Origin: Spirochaeta isovalerica
GTDB lineage: Bacteria; Spirochaetota; Spirochaetia; DSM-2461
Assembly (NCBI RefSeq): GCF_014207565.1
Contig: NZ_JACHGJ010000002.1
Span: 62,001 to 126,000 of the forward strand
Direction of reading: 5' to 3'
Length of the DNA stretch: 64,000 nt
This document shows positions 1-8,210 of this stretch, in pieces. The position numbers and the translations under genes were made by a program. Each line of letters begins with the position of its first letter. Within the stretch, counting starts at the first letter, position 1. The notes beneath the pieces were generated by a model, which was not told the origin of the DNA, did no database searches, and saw only the letters and a list, made by a program, of their open reading frames with translations.

Positions 1-1122
1 AATATCGTGAATCGAAACGGGGTTGTCCCGATTGTCTCTTCTGTTGTCCTTTTCTCCAATCCGGACCAGAACCGGAGATTCCACCGGACCGGCATCAACG
101 AGTAGTCCGGCGATAATTATGCCCGGCTCATCAGCTGTTTCCAGAGCCGCATCACCTTTCATGGGAATCAGAGTGGCCATTCCCAGCCCCAGAACCACCG
201 TTCCGGGACGGGTCACCCTTATTGGTTCTGTGAGTCTGTAAATGCCGGGAGTCAGGATGATAGATAGTCCTTCTTTCAAAGCCTCATTAATCTGTTTTGC
301 TGAATGCTGTTCCGGAAAAGCGATAAAACAGCGCTTAAGGTCAATCCATTCACCTTTCTCTTCATTCCCGTTCCAGGAAACGCCGGCGCATTGCCTATTC
401 AAAGCCGGCACGAAAATACCTGTTTCTCCCTCTTTGGAATATGCCAGAAAAGGTTTCTCCCGGAAGAGCGGAACGCTGGCGAGCGTGGTCGTCGGCTCAT
501 CGGGCCAGTTTTCCTCCGGCGCTCCTTCGACTCCCAGAAATGTCCGGTTCCATTCTCCGCCGTACCATCCTCCCACCCGGGAGTTCATGGTAAACCACTG
601 CTGGCCCGTTCGGGTCCCCGCTTTTCCCTCAACAGCGGAATTGCCCAGATAGCCGCCGCTGGCCCAACCATTCTGATCGAAAATCAAATCTCCTTTTACG
701 TGCATTCTTCTATAGGGCGCCGCCTGGGAAACGGCCCATATAACAGGTTCCGTTTTCTCAGCCGGCTCGACTGTCATGTTTTCCGCAGCCCGCCAGAACA
801 TAATCGTTACATTATTGTTCGCTGTCGTCGTAATCGACTGGACCGATCCTTTAAGGGTGACTTCGCCGGGAACTCTTCCGAGACCGGCTGCCTGTATGTA
901 GTAGTCGACGGTCAGATCCAGATTGTAAACGCCCGGTTTCAGAAGGATAGCAAACCTCTCTTCGCTGAACTCATCGTGTTTCATCTTTTCGTGAAGACTG
1001 TTTATTATGTTCTGCATTTGCTCTCTGTTCATGGTTTCATCAAAAATCAGAACTCTGTCACCCAGTACAGGATGGAGAAATGTTCCGGGAATGCTCAGAG
1101 CTTCGCTATCGCTTCTTTTCAT
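1..1122 (-). CDS. Right-handed beta-helix protein ('coagulation factor 5/8 type' annotated family), partial
   Basis: The minus strand is open from an ATG at 1122 to the left edge (374 codons), so the C-terminus lies outside the window. An AAGGA ribosome site sits about 9 bases upstream. The product has no signal peptide. It carries phrases I recognise from a family of actinobacterial and spirochaete proteins usually annotated as coagulation factor 5/8 or adenylyl cyclase. These include LKPGVYNLDLTVDYY, VIWAVSQAAPYRRMHVKG, GGWYGGEWNRTFLGVEGAP, and near the edge TVVLGLGMATLIP followed by GLLVDAGPVESPVLVRIG. Such proteins are predicted parallel beta-helices related to pectate-lyase-3-type enzymes. 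The substrate is unknown, and a carbohydrate role is inference. The plus-strand open frames over this gene are shadows. Confidence 0.8.
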   Translation of the reverse strand, partial: MKRSDSEALSIPGTFLHPVLGDRVLIFDETMNREQMQNIINSLHEKMKHDEFSEERFAILLKPGVYNLDLTVDYYIQAAGLGRVPGEVTLKGSVQSITTTANNNVTIMFWRAAENMTVEPAEKTEPVIWAVSQAAPYRRMHVKGDLIFDQNGWASGGYLGNSAVEGKAGTRTGQQWFTMNSRVGGWYGGEWNRTFLGVEGAPEENWPDEPTTTLASVPLFREKPFLAYSKEGETGIFVPALNRQCAGVSWNGNEEKGEWIDLKRCFIAFPEQHSAKQINEALKEGLSIILTPGIYRLTEPIRVTRPGTVVLGLGMATLIPMKGDAALETADEPGIIIAGLLVDAGPVESPVLVRIGEKDNRRDNRDNPVSIHDI

Positions 1123-1198
1123 ATGCTTGTTCCTTATGTTTGCGTTATCATTCCATTTTTTCCTGTTTTTTACAATTGGATAAATCAATCTTTATCTA

Positions 1199-1227
1199 TT
1201 GCTTTATTTGAACCTAAGGTGTATAGT
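1199..1227 (+). promoter_or_regulatory. Candidate sigma70 promoter for the FAD oxidoreductase
   Basis: TTGCTT at 1199-1204 and TATAGT at 1222-1227 are separated by 17 bases, about 90 bases before the start at 1315. The match is good but seen by eye only. Confidence 0.4.
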
Positions 1228-1314
1228 CTCAACTAATAAGAAGCGTGCATATGCAAATTAAGAAGGTTTGTGAGAGAGATTCATGAGTGCTTTTTTATTA
1301 TAAGGAGTTAAATC

Positions 1315-2631
1315 ATGATAAAACACGAAATAATTGTTATCGGGGGTGGTCCCGCCGGAATCACTCTGGCAAAAATGCTTGGCAAGAGAGTCGCAGTCGT
1401 CAGACCGGAAAAAGCCAGTATGATCTACTGTGCCTTACCTTATGCCATCGAGGGGATCATATCCCACGGCGATACTTTGAAGAGCGACAATCTTGTAACC
1501 GGATCGGGTGCGTCTCTCATCAGAGACACAGTTGCAGAGGTCGATTGGGATAATAAAATCCTCAGAATGGAGTCCGGTGAAGAATATGGATATGAAAAAC
1601 TGATCATCGCAACGGGAGCCGTTCCCTTCATTCCTCCCATTCCCGGAAGAGACCTGAAAGGAGTCATGGGGTTCAAAACGGAAAAGGATCTGGCTGTCGT
1701 TAATCATATTGTCAGTACCGGACTGGACCGCGCGGTCGTTGTCGGAGCCGGGGCAATCGGTATCGAGCTGGCGCAGGCTCTGAATCACAGAGGTGTGGAA
1801 GTGGAGCTGGTTGACCTTGAAGATTCGGTTCTTCCCAATCTTATAGATAGGGATATGCAGGACCTTCTCTACAAGGAGCTCGACGGACAGGGGGTCAAAA
1901 TCCATCTGGGCGTAAAGGTTACGGAAGTGAAGGGGACCGAAGAAGCGGAAGGTGTCATTCTTGATAATGGCGATGTTCTGCCGGCAACGCTGGTCGTCTT
2001 TGCCGTCGGAGCCGTTGCGGAAGTGAGCCTTTTTAAGGACACGGCCCTGAAAATGGACAGAGGCGGTATCATCGTCAATGATAAAATGGAAACCAATCTG
2101 GATAATGTGTATGCCGTGGGAGACTGTACGCAGTTTACCAGCGGGATTACCGGCGAAGTGACTCCGGGTAAACTGGCGACAAATGCCGTTCCCATGGCAA
2201 AAGTTCTGGGATTCAACTTAAAGGGACAGGACCGCCGTTATCCCGGTTTCTTCAACGGGGCGGCAACCAAAGTTGGCACCTTTTTCGTCGGAGGAACGGG
2301 GTTAAGTGAAAAAGCGGCTCTTAAAGCCGGTTTCGATGTGGTTTCGGGTTACAGCGCAGTCACAACCAAATTTCCTATCATTCCCGGAGCAGAAAACAAA
2401 CAGATGAAACTCGTTGCCGACAGGAAAACCCATAGAGTCCTGGGAGCTCAGATTATCAGCAAAGAGCCGGTTGTCGGGCGTATCGATCTTTTAACATATG
2501 CCATTCAGAAAGAATCGACAGTGGAGGACCTCTCTGCTTTGAGCTATGCTTCACAGCCCCATCAGTCTTTCTATCCGGCTGCCAATATAGTCGTGCTTGC
2601 CGCTGAAGATATCAGAAAAAAACTGGCTTGA
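1315..2631 (+). CDS. FAD/NAD(P)-dependent pyridine nucleotide-disulfide oxidoreductase (NADH oxidase / CoA-disulfide reductase type)
   Basis: The 438-residue product begins with an FAD-binding Rossmann motif (VIGGGPAG, residues 8-15). Cys39, in the context YCALPYAIEG, lies where single-cysteine NADH oxidases and CoA-disulfide reductases carry their redox cysteine. A second Rossmann motif for NAD(P) (VVGAGAIGIELAQ) starts near residue 142. The FAD-contact motif VYAVGDC follows, and the C-terminal third is a dimerisation domain. Members reduce O2, CoA disulfide, persulfide or polysulfide with NAD(P)H; the sequence alone does not say which. An AAGGAG site lies 8 bases before the ATG. The gene looks monocistronic, with a promoter at 1199-1227 and a hairpin terminator at 2646-2669. 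Confidence 0.88.
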   Translation: MIKHEIIVIGGGPAGITLAKMLGKRVAVVRPEKASMIYCALPYAIEGIISHGDTLKSDNLVTGSGASLIRDTVAEVDWDNKILRMESGEEYGYEKLIIATGAVPFIPPIPGRDLKGVMGFKTEKDLAVVNHIVSTGLDRAVVVGAGAIGIELAQALNHRGVEVELVDLEDSVLPNLIDRDMQDLLYKELDGQGVKIHLGVKVTEVKGTEEAEGVILDNGDVLPATLVVFAVGAVAEVSLFKDTALKMDRGGIIVNDKMETNLDNVYAVGDCTQFTSGITGEVTPGKLATNAVPMAKVLGFNLKGQDRRYPGFFNGAATKVGTFFVGGTGLSEKAALKAGFDVVSGYSAVTTKFPIIPGAENKQMKLVADRKTHRVLGAQIISKEPVVGRIDLLTYAIQKESTVEDLSALSYASQPHQSFYPAANIVVLAAEDIRKKLA

Positions 2632-2645
2632 GGGCAAATAGATAA

Positions 2646-2669
2646 GGGGGGAGAGACTCCTCCCTTTTT
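2646..2669 (+). terminator. Intrinsic terminator after the FAD oxidoreductase
   Basis: GGGGGGAG (2646-2653), loop AGA, CTCCTCCC (2657-2664) and five T form an 8-bp stem with one G-U pair. Confidence 0.7.
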
Positions 2670-2693
2670 CAGGTCTATAATAAAAGGAGATAT

Positions 2694-3632
2694 ATGTATA
2701 AATATCTTTTCGGTCCGGTCCCCTCGAGAAGACTTGGTGTTTCCCTCGGTGTTGATCTAGTTCCGCACAAAGTCTGTTCTCTCGATTGCGTCTACTGCGA
2801 AGTCGGCAGGACAACGGACCTGACCCTGGAAAGGCGTGAGTATTTTCCCGCTGATGAGATAAAATCGGAGCTAAAGTCGTGGTTCAGCCGGAATCCCGAT
2901 CCGCAATATATCACATTTTCCGGATCAGGCGAGCCGACTCTCAATACGGCTCTCCCCGAAATTATCCGTTATATAAAAAAACTGCGTCCCGCTGTCCCTG
3001 TTGCAATGCTGACAAACGGCACATTGCTGAGTGATAAAAATGTCCGTGAAGCTCTTCTTGAATGCCATATTGTTCTTCCCTCTCTCGATGGAGCGACACA
3101 GCCGGTTTTTGAAGACATAAACCGCCCTGCTTCAGGTCTGAAGATCGAAGACTGCATTGAGGGGCTGATTCATTTCAGAAAAGAATACTCTGGAGAAATC
3201 CGGCTGGAGGTTTTTATTCTGCCGGGATACAACGATGGAGAGTGGGAGTTGACGGCTTTGAAAAAAGCGATTTTGAAAATTCAGCCCGACAGTGTTCAGC
3301 TGAACAGTCTGGACAGACCGGGTGTCCTCCCCGGGCTCAGAAAAGCATCGACAGAAGAACTGGAAAAGGTCATATCTTTCTGGAAACTCGATAACGTTGA
3401 GATCATTTCAAAACCGGCGGATAGAAAAAATGTTCCGTCCTATAAATCGGAAGCGGGGAAAACAATCCTGGATACGATTTCCCGGCGCCCCTGTACATCT
3501 GATGATCTCAGAGAGATTCTCGGTATCCATGTTAATGAGTTGAATAAGTATCTCGATGTTCTGGAAAGCGATGGACAAATAGAATCGGTAAGGGAAGAAA
3601 GGGGCTTATTCTATAAGTTGAAAAAAAGATAA
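2694..3632 (+). CDS. Radical SAM protein of the COG0731 (FGPVPSRRLG) family
   Basis: The 312-residue product opens with the family signature FGPVPSRRLG at residues 6-15. The [4Fe-4S]/SAM cluster motif C-x3-C-x2-C follows at Cys28, Cys32 and Cys35. GSGEPTLN, which contacts SAM, lies near residue 80. Residues from about 240 look like a winged-helix tail with repeated Leu/Ile heptads, a common extension in this family. Bacterial COG0731 proteins resemble the archaeal wybutosine enzyme Taw1, but their own reaction is not established. A strong ribosome site (AAAAGGAGATAT) precedes the ATG. The gene is isolated between two hairpins. Confidence 0.85.
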   Translation: MYKYLFGPVPSRRLGVSLGVDLVPHKVCSLDCVYCEVGRTTDLTLERREYFPADEIKSELKSWFSRNPDPQYITFSGSGEPTLNTALPEIIRYIKKLRPAVPVAMLTNGTLLSDKNVREALLECHIVLPSLDGATQPVFEDINRPASGLKIEDCIEGLIHFRKEYSGEIRLEVFILPGYNDGEWELTALKKAILKIQPDSVQLNSLDRPGVLPGLRKASTEELEKVISFWKLDNVEIISKPADRKNVPSYKSEAGKTILDTISRRPCTSDDLREILGIHVNELNKYLDVLESDGQIESVREERGLFYKLKKR

Positions 3633-3634
3633 CC

Positions 3635-3654
3635 CCGGGGCTGTCGCAGCCCGG
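3635..3654. terminator. Hairpin between convergent genes
   Basis: CCGGGGCTG-TCG-CAGCCCGG forms a strong stem with one bulged G, just after the radical SAM stop codon and 17 bases from the end of the convergent gene. A T-run follows it on the minus strand, so it may end both transcripts. Confidence 0.5.
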
Positions 3655-3671
3655 TCTGACCCCTTTCAGTT

Positions 3672-4637
3672 TTATGCAGCTTTGTCGGGCTTGCCCTTGT
3701 CGAGAGCCTGGAGCAGAGTCCCCGTAGCCGGAAGCTTTCTGATATGGCCGGCATCATCATACAGGGTAAGGCTTTTAAGCAGAGGAAGATCGTTTCTCTC
3801 AATTATGACCCAGAGATCTCCGGCTTCCGAGAAGGGTTTGTGCCTTTTTTCAATGCCGTCGAAACTGCAGCATCCGTCCTTGTGGTTTAGACCGGGATAG
3901 TATTCGTCTCTTATCAGATTCATGAAAGCCCCGTTCTGCCCTGTCTTCACAATATAGGACCACGTAGTGTCAGATACGGCAAGAGAAACACCGGGAAAAC
4001 CAAGGCGGAAAGACATCAGCTCGAAGTGCTTTATGTTTTCAGGACGCTGGTAAGGCTGAAAAAAGAGGTACTCATCGCTTCGGCTCTTTTTGAATGACAG
4101 TTTACGTTCATTTAATAATGTTGACTGTTCCGTCGGGAGCTCTATTGTCCCTTTTCTGAATTCAAAGGCATCCCGGCACAGATCATCCCAGGCGGGTATG
4201 CGGTCAAATCGGTTTTTTATAAGTTCGTACTCTTTTTCCATCCATATCAGCATAGATGTATTGAAAGGAATCATCGTGCTGTAGCTCTTCGGGCTGAAGG
4301 CATCGGTATACCAGCAGTTATGGGCATCATAGGATTTGCAGATCAAACTCTGATGGGGTTGCGTATGGATGGTGCACTTACCATCTTCGGGCTGGAGAAA
4401 GCGGCATTTCCTCTGCAGATAGATAGTCCATTCCCCCGAGCGCTTGAGCCCCGGAAAGATATCTGAGTATGTGGACAAAAGCAGAAGATCGATAAAATCA
4501 GACTGGCTTTCCAGTCTGAACGGGGCCAAAGGCAAATTGCTGCAACAGGGCGTATTGTCGCAATGGGAACAGGGCGAATCATTCCACAGATCCTGTCTGA
4601 CGATCAGGTCTCCCGGCAGGGCGATTTTTTCTTTCAA
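3672..4637 (-). CDS. YkgJ-type cysteine-cluster (zinc/iron-chelating) protein
   Basis: This is a 321-residue soluble protein. The N-terminal third carries the cysteine pattern of the YkgJ family: CSHCDNTPCC at about residues 23-32, then CRFLQPEDGKCTIH and a later SLICKSY. In this family the cysteines are thought to bind Zn or an Fe-S cluster, and the function is unknown. The C-terminal two thirds match nothing I recognise. The start used is a TTG with GGAGAG 9-14 bases upstream; an earlier start is possible. The gene is convergent with the radical SAM gene. Confidence 0.7.
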   Translation of the reverse strand: MKEKIALPGDLIVRQDLWNDSPCSHCDNTPCCSNLPLAPFRLESQSDFIDLLLLSTYSDIFPGLKRSGEWTIYLQRKCRFLQPEDGKCTIHTQPHQSLICKSYDAHNCWYTDAFSPKSYSTMIPFNTSMLIWMEKEYELIKNRFDRIPAWDDLCRDAFEFRKGTIELPTEQSTLLNERKLSFKKSRSDEYLFFQPYQRPENIKHFELMSFRLGFPGVSLAVSDTTWSYIVKTGQNGAFMNLIRDEYYPGLNHKDGCCSFDGIEKRHKPFSEAGDLWVIIERNDLPLLKSLTLYDDAGHIRKLPATGTLLQALDKGKPDKAA

Positions 4638-4705
4638 TTCCTTAACTCTCCGATAAGAGTTGATATAGCCGAGAAAAAGAATTGTGTAAAGATGGAAAAG
4701 CCCTG

Positions 4706-5983
4706 TCAGTTATGCAAAAAATATTTATGCTCTTCGCTGCCCAGAAGGGTTTCAGGATTAATGGTCCGATCCGACATATAAACATATTGTCCTGAGTCAT
4801 CCATTATGTTGAAATCCATTTTGACTGAGATAATCCTGTATACCGATTCATCAATTCGCTCCGGCGTCAGGCGTCCTTCCCTGCAGGCTTGAACAAGGGC
4901 TTCGAAAGCTTCTTCCGGCGATTGAGGATTCAGAATGAGATCGATTCCCGCTTCTACAGCCAGAACCGCCGCTTCTCCAGGTTCCCATCGTCTTGTTATG
5001 GCTCCCATGCCCATGGAATCCGTGACTGTCAGACCGCTGAAACCCAGTTCTTTTCGGAGAAGACCGGAAATGATCCGGGAAGAGAGGGTGGAAGGCAGAT
5101 CGTTTCCCGTTACCTCCGGCACCTGTATATGTGCTGTCATAACAGCGGGAGATCCCGAATCTATACCCATTTTAAAGGGAATGAGTTCCAGACTCTTTAA
5201 GCGGCTGAGGTCGTGCTGCACCGAAACGGACCCCAGATGGGTATCGGCAACCGTATCGCCATGTCCGGGGAAATGTTTAATAACCGGGATGACATTTTCC
5301 TCCATAAGGATTTTGACTGTCTGAGCTACCATTTCTCCGACAATCTGCGGGTCGGAACCGAATGATCTTTCTCCGATTACTGTATTTTCACTGTTTGAAA
5401 GAACATCGGCCACGGGGGCAAAGTCCATATTTATACCCAGTGCCGACATCTCCCGGCCTATTATGCGGGCTTTCATTGTCACAGCATCTTCGGAGTCCAT
5501 TCGCCCTATATCTCCATTGGAAGGCAGAGCGGTAGCATGAAGGCTTTCGCTGGCTGTTAACCGGTTGATTTTTCCGCCTTCCACATCGGCGGAGATAAAC
5601 ATGGGCGTGCGGCTGATTTCCTGCAATCCGCCGATGAGCTCCAGGGTCTGGGGAATGGTACTCAGATTGCCTCCGAAGAGAATAACTCCCCCGGGCCTGA
5701 TGAACTCAAGTCTATCTTTGAGGAAAGAATCCACTTCCAGAAGCGATCGGGAGTTGGAGATATCTCTGGCATTGATAATAATCATCTGTCCGATTTTTTC
5801 TTCCAGAGAAAGCGTGCTCATATAAGCGAGAACAGGATCCCTCTGTTCAGGCTCTGCAGCTTCTTCCCGCTTTTCTGTAAACGGTTCCAAAGGCTTTTCT
5901 GTCACAGAATCCCCTGTATCAATTGTCCGGCAGGAAAACAAAGCGGTGAGCAGAATCAGAAGAGGAATAAGCTTTTTATTCAT
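4706..5983 (-). CDS. Glycoside hydrolase family 3 lipoprotein, beta-N-acetylhexosaminidase (NagZ-like)
   Basis: The 425-residue product starts with a lipoprotein signal (LTALFSC, Cys18), so it is probably membrane-anchored outside the cytoplasm. Family 3 motifs are clear: KHFPGHGDT at 236-244, the NagZ-type Asp-x-His pair (Asp247, His249) that supplies the acid/base, and the nucleophile Asp322 in TVTDSMGMGA. This points to release of N-acetylglucosamine from peptidoglycan fragments or chitin-type glycans; the exact substrate is inferred. It is the last gene of a tight minus-strand run, 6 bases after the OYE gene. Periplasmic anchoring differs from the cytoplasmic NagZ of enterobacteria. Confidence 0.88.
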   Translation of the reverse strand: MNKKLIPLLILLTALFSCRTIDTGDSVTEKPLEPFTEKREEAAEPEQRDPVLAYMSTLSLEEKIGQMIIINARDISNSRSLLEVDSFLKDRLEFIRPGGVILFGGNLSTIPQTLELIGGLQEISRTPMFISADVEGGKINRLTASESLHATALPSNGDIGRMDSEDAVTMKARIIGREMSALGINMDFAPVADVLSNSENTVIGERSFGSDPQIVGEMVAQTVKILMEENVIPVIKHFPGHGDTVADTHLGSVSVQHDLSRLKSLELIPFKMGIDSGSPAVMTAHIQVPEVTGNDLPSTLSSRIISGLLRKELGFSGLTVTDSMGMGAITRRWEPGEAAVLAVEAGIDLILNPQSPEEAFEALVQACREGRLTPERIDESVYRIISVKMDFNIMDDSGQYVYMSDRTINPETLLGSEEHKYFLHN

Positions 5984-5989
5984 AATATG

Positions 5990-7024
5990 TTATAAAGCTC
6001 TTTCGTATTGAACCGGAGTATATGCGGTTTTTATTCCCTTCGCCTTGGCACTGAGCAGAGGGAAATAGGGGTTCCGGAGCAATTCCCTTCCGAAAAATAC
6101 CAGATCGGCATCTCCGTCTGTCAGAATCTTCTCTCCCCTTTCATAGTCCGTTACCAGACCTCCGCCGATGACAGGCAATCCGGTCTGTTCTCTGATTGTT
6201 CCGGCCGCAGGAATCTGGAAAGCCGGACCGACTGGAATTACGGCATCGGGATCCACCCCGCCGGTACTGACGTGGATAATATCGACCCCTTCCTCTTTTA
6301 CAAGGTTGAGAATGGCCGCAATGTCGGCTGCCTTATTTCCCCCTTCTTTCCAATCCTCGCCGGAGACGCGAACCATCAGCAGCTTCTCTTTATTCCATAC
6401 GGTGCGTACCGCTCTGATAACCCGGCGCAGAAGTTCCGCTCTCTTTTCCGGTGATCCGCCGAAATCATCGGTTCTTCTGTTTGTGAGGGGAGAGAGAAAT
6501 TCGCTTATAAGGTAGCCGTGGGCTCCATGGATTTCCAGAACCTGATAACCGGCATCGCCAGCGCGTCGCGCGGCATCGCGGAAAGAATCCACAACCTCAT
6601 CGATATCATTGCGATTCATCTCTCTGGGGGTTTTGTAACTCTTGTCGGATTCATCGAAATTGAGTGGAGAGGGCGCTATGATATCTTCTGCAAGAACAGT
6701 GCATTTACGGCCGGCATGAGCCAGCTGTATGGCCGGAACAGCTCCTTCGGCTTTTATGCCTTCCACTACCGCGCTGAGGGCCGGAATGTGATCATCGTTC
6801 CATATTCCAAGGTCCCGGTCGGAAATCCTTCCCCGCGGTTCGACAGCCGTCGCTTCCTGGATGATAAGGGCTGCTCCGCCCTGGGCTCTCGTCCGGTAAT
6901 GGAACTGATGCCATTCCGTTGCCAGACCGTCCTCGCCGGCGCTGTACATGCACATGGGAGGCATGACTATCCTGTTTCGCAGGGAAACGTTTTTCAGGTT
7001 GAAAGTTTTAAAAAGCTCACTCAT
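5990..7024 (-). CDS. Old Yellow Enzyme family NAD(P)H:flavin oxidoreductase (YqjM/NamA-like)
   Basis: The 344-residue product matches the YqjM subgroup in length and motifs. PPMCMYS has Cys25 where YqjM has its FMN-tuning cysteine. QLAHAGRK follows, then the substrate-binding EIHGAHGYLISEFLSP. FMN-binding segments VIGGGLV and DLVFFGRELLRNPYFP are near the C-terminus. These enzymes reduce activated C=C bonds with NADPH. The start overlaps the stop of the upstream ArsC-like gene by four bases (ATGA), indicating translational coupling. Confidence 0.9.
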   Translation of the reverse strand: MSELFKTFNLKNVSLRNRIVMPPMCMYSAGEDGLATEWHQFHYRTRAQGGAALIIQEATAVEPRGRISDRDLGIWNDDHIPALSAVVEGIKAEGAVPAIQLAHAGRKCTVLAEDIIAPSPLNFDESDKSYKTPREMNRNDIDEVVDSFRDAARRAGDAGYQVLEIHGAHGYLISEFLSPLTNRRTDDFGGSPEKRAELLRRVIRAVRTVWNKEKLLMVRVSGEDWKEGGNKAADIAAILNLVKEEGVDIIHVSTGGVDPDAVIPVGPAFQIPAAGTIREQTGLPVIGGGLVTDYERGEKILTDGDADLVFFGRELLRNPYFPLLSAKAKGIKTAYTPVQYERAL

Positions 7025-7377
7025 AGGTTATGACTCCATTCCGTTTCTTTAAAGCCTACCAGCACGATTTCGTTTTTGATAATTATCGGTCTCTTGAGGA
7101 GCATTCCGTCGGAAGCCAGTAGTTCTGCCGCATCATCGGCAGTCATTTGCTCAAGTCTGTCTTTGATCCCCAGTTCCCTGTACCGTTTTCCCGAAGTGTT
7201 GAAGAACTTGCGGAAAGGCAGGCCGCTCTTTTCTATCAGGTTTTTTATTTCCGCGGCAGCGGGAGTCTCTTCCACAATATGGTGTGAATTATATTTGAAG
7301 TCTCTGCCGTCGAGCCATTTTATCGCTTTCCGGCAGGTGGAGCAGGTGGGATATTGATAGAGTACGTATTCAGACAT
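7021..7377 (-). CDS. ArsC/Spx-family thioredoxin-fold protein (YffB-like)
   Basis: This 118-residue protein has the C-x-x-C redox pair Cys12/Cys15 (YPTCSTCRK). The ArsC-like middle segment is LPFRKFFNTSGKRYRELG and the conserved tail is LLASDGMLLKRPIIIKNEIVLVGF. Members include arsenate reductases, the Spx regulator and uncharacterised YffB proteins. The tail fits the YffB/ArsC side, and arsenate reduction is not demonstrated. It is the first gene of a three-gene operon with the Old Yellow Enzyme and the GH3 lipoprotein. Confidence 0.85.
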   Translation of the reverse strand: MSEYVLYQYPTCSTCRKAIKWLDGRDFKYNSHHIVEETPAAAEIKNLIEKSGLPFRKFFNTSGKRYRELGIKDRLEQMTADDAAELLASDGMLLKRPIIIKNEIVLVGFKETEWSHNL

Positions 7378-7487
7378 AGGTTTGCATCTTCCTTGTTAGT
7401 GACTTTAATTGACTTAAAAGTAATAAAGAAATGGCCATACGGACAGTTCCTGATGGATAAGTCTTCCCGATTGGCAATTTTTGATTA

Positions 7488-8048
7488 TCAGTTATCGAGC
7501 ATCGCCTTTTTCAGCCTGCCATCGGCAGGGTCGTCTCCAAGCCAAATCGTAAAGAGGGTTTGTCTGAACCTGTCATTATTGATTGTGGCCAGTTTCCTGC
7601 TTCCCTTGTAGGCTGTGAGGCTGATTCCGGGCAGACTCACAAAAGTGAATTGGTCCCCTTTACTGATTTCGTCGCTGAAAATGGCTATGAAGTCATCAAT
7701 CTCTTTTCTCAGCGGGGCTGTGTTGCCGCCCATCGCTTTGTCAAATCCCTCTTCTATAGTCTCTCTCATAAGCTCGCTGGTTATGATTTTCGAGATAATA
7801 TCCAGGCGGATGACTGAAGGAACCGGACCGTCTAGGACCGGCCCGGAATCCGATACGGACTGAGCCGTATATAGAGATCCGACATAGAGGCGGATCACCA
7901 CTTTTGTCCGGATTCCTGCGCCGTTCAGATTGAAATTTATTCCCTCATAGGAAACGCTGTCGCTGACAGAGACTCCCGCTATTGTTGTTCCGGCGAAAGC
8001 GGGAACCAGCATTAAAGTGAACAGGAGAGTTAAAATGGCATTTTTCAT
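7488..8048 (-). CDS. Chalcone-isomerase-like secreted protein
   Basis: The 186-residue product has a cleavable signal peptide (residues 1-19, VPAFA/GT). The mature part resembles the bacterial chalcone-isomerase-like domain: TIAGVSVSDSV, LNGAGIRTKVVIRLYVGSLY, then IRLDIISKIITSELM, DQFTFVSLPG and LFTIWLGDDPAD. Bacterial members are periplasmic and of unknown activity; some bind fatty acids. AAAGGAG precedes the ATG. A minus-strand promoter at 8070-8098 and a shared palindrome at 8101-8144 separate it from the divergent histidine kinase. Confidence 0.85.
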   Translation of the reverse strand: MKNAILTLLFTLMLVPAFAGTTIAGVSVSDSVSYEGINFNLNGAGIRTKVVIRLYVGSLYTAQSVSDSGPVLDGPVPSVIRLDIISKIITSELMRETIEEGFDKAMGGNTAPLRKEIDDFIAIFSDEISKGDQFTFVSLPGISLTAYKGSRKLATINNDRFRQTLFTIWLGDDPADGRLKKAMLDN

Positions 8049-8069
8049 AGAGACTCCTTTGTTTTTTAG

Positions 8070-8098
8070 ATTATAAGGGTAGCGGGGAAGCTGTGCAA
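8070..8098 (-). promoter_or_regulatory. Promoter of the chalcone-isomerase-like gene
   Basis: On the minus strand TTGCAC (8098-8093) and a perfect TATAAT (8075-8070) are spaced by 17 bases, 21 bases before the start codon. Confidence 0.6.
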
Positions 8099-8100
8099 TT

Positions 8101-8144
8101 CATTCCCGGTTTTTCTCCGGTATCGGAAAGAGAAACCGGGAATG
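8101..8144. promoter_or_regulatory. Long palindrome between divergent promoters
   Basis: CATTCCCGGTTTTTCT (8101-8116) pairs with AGAGAAACCGGGAATG (8129-8144), a 16-bp stem with one G-U pair. A small CCG/CGG stem sits inside the loop. The element fills the gap between the -35 boxes of the two divergent genes, so it could be a shared operator. Confidence 0.55.
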
Positions 8145-8152
8145 CGAATCAT

Positions 8153-8182
8153 TTGTCAAAATCTCTCTCCTCAGCCTATAAT
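8153..8182 (+). promoter_or_regulatory. Promoter of the PAS histidine kinase
   Basis: TTGTCA (8153-8158) and TATAAT (8177-8182) are spaced by 18 bases, 28 bases before the GTG start. Confidence 0.65.
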
Positions 8183-8210
8183 CATTATGAACATGGAGAA
8201 ATAAAGAATA

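Noticed and set aside
304-1236. 310-residue plus-strand frame and smaller plus-strand frames from 23 to 652
   Set aside because: The minus strand here encodes a clear beta-helix protein; the plus frames have no ribosome site and no recognisable motifs.
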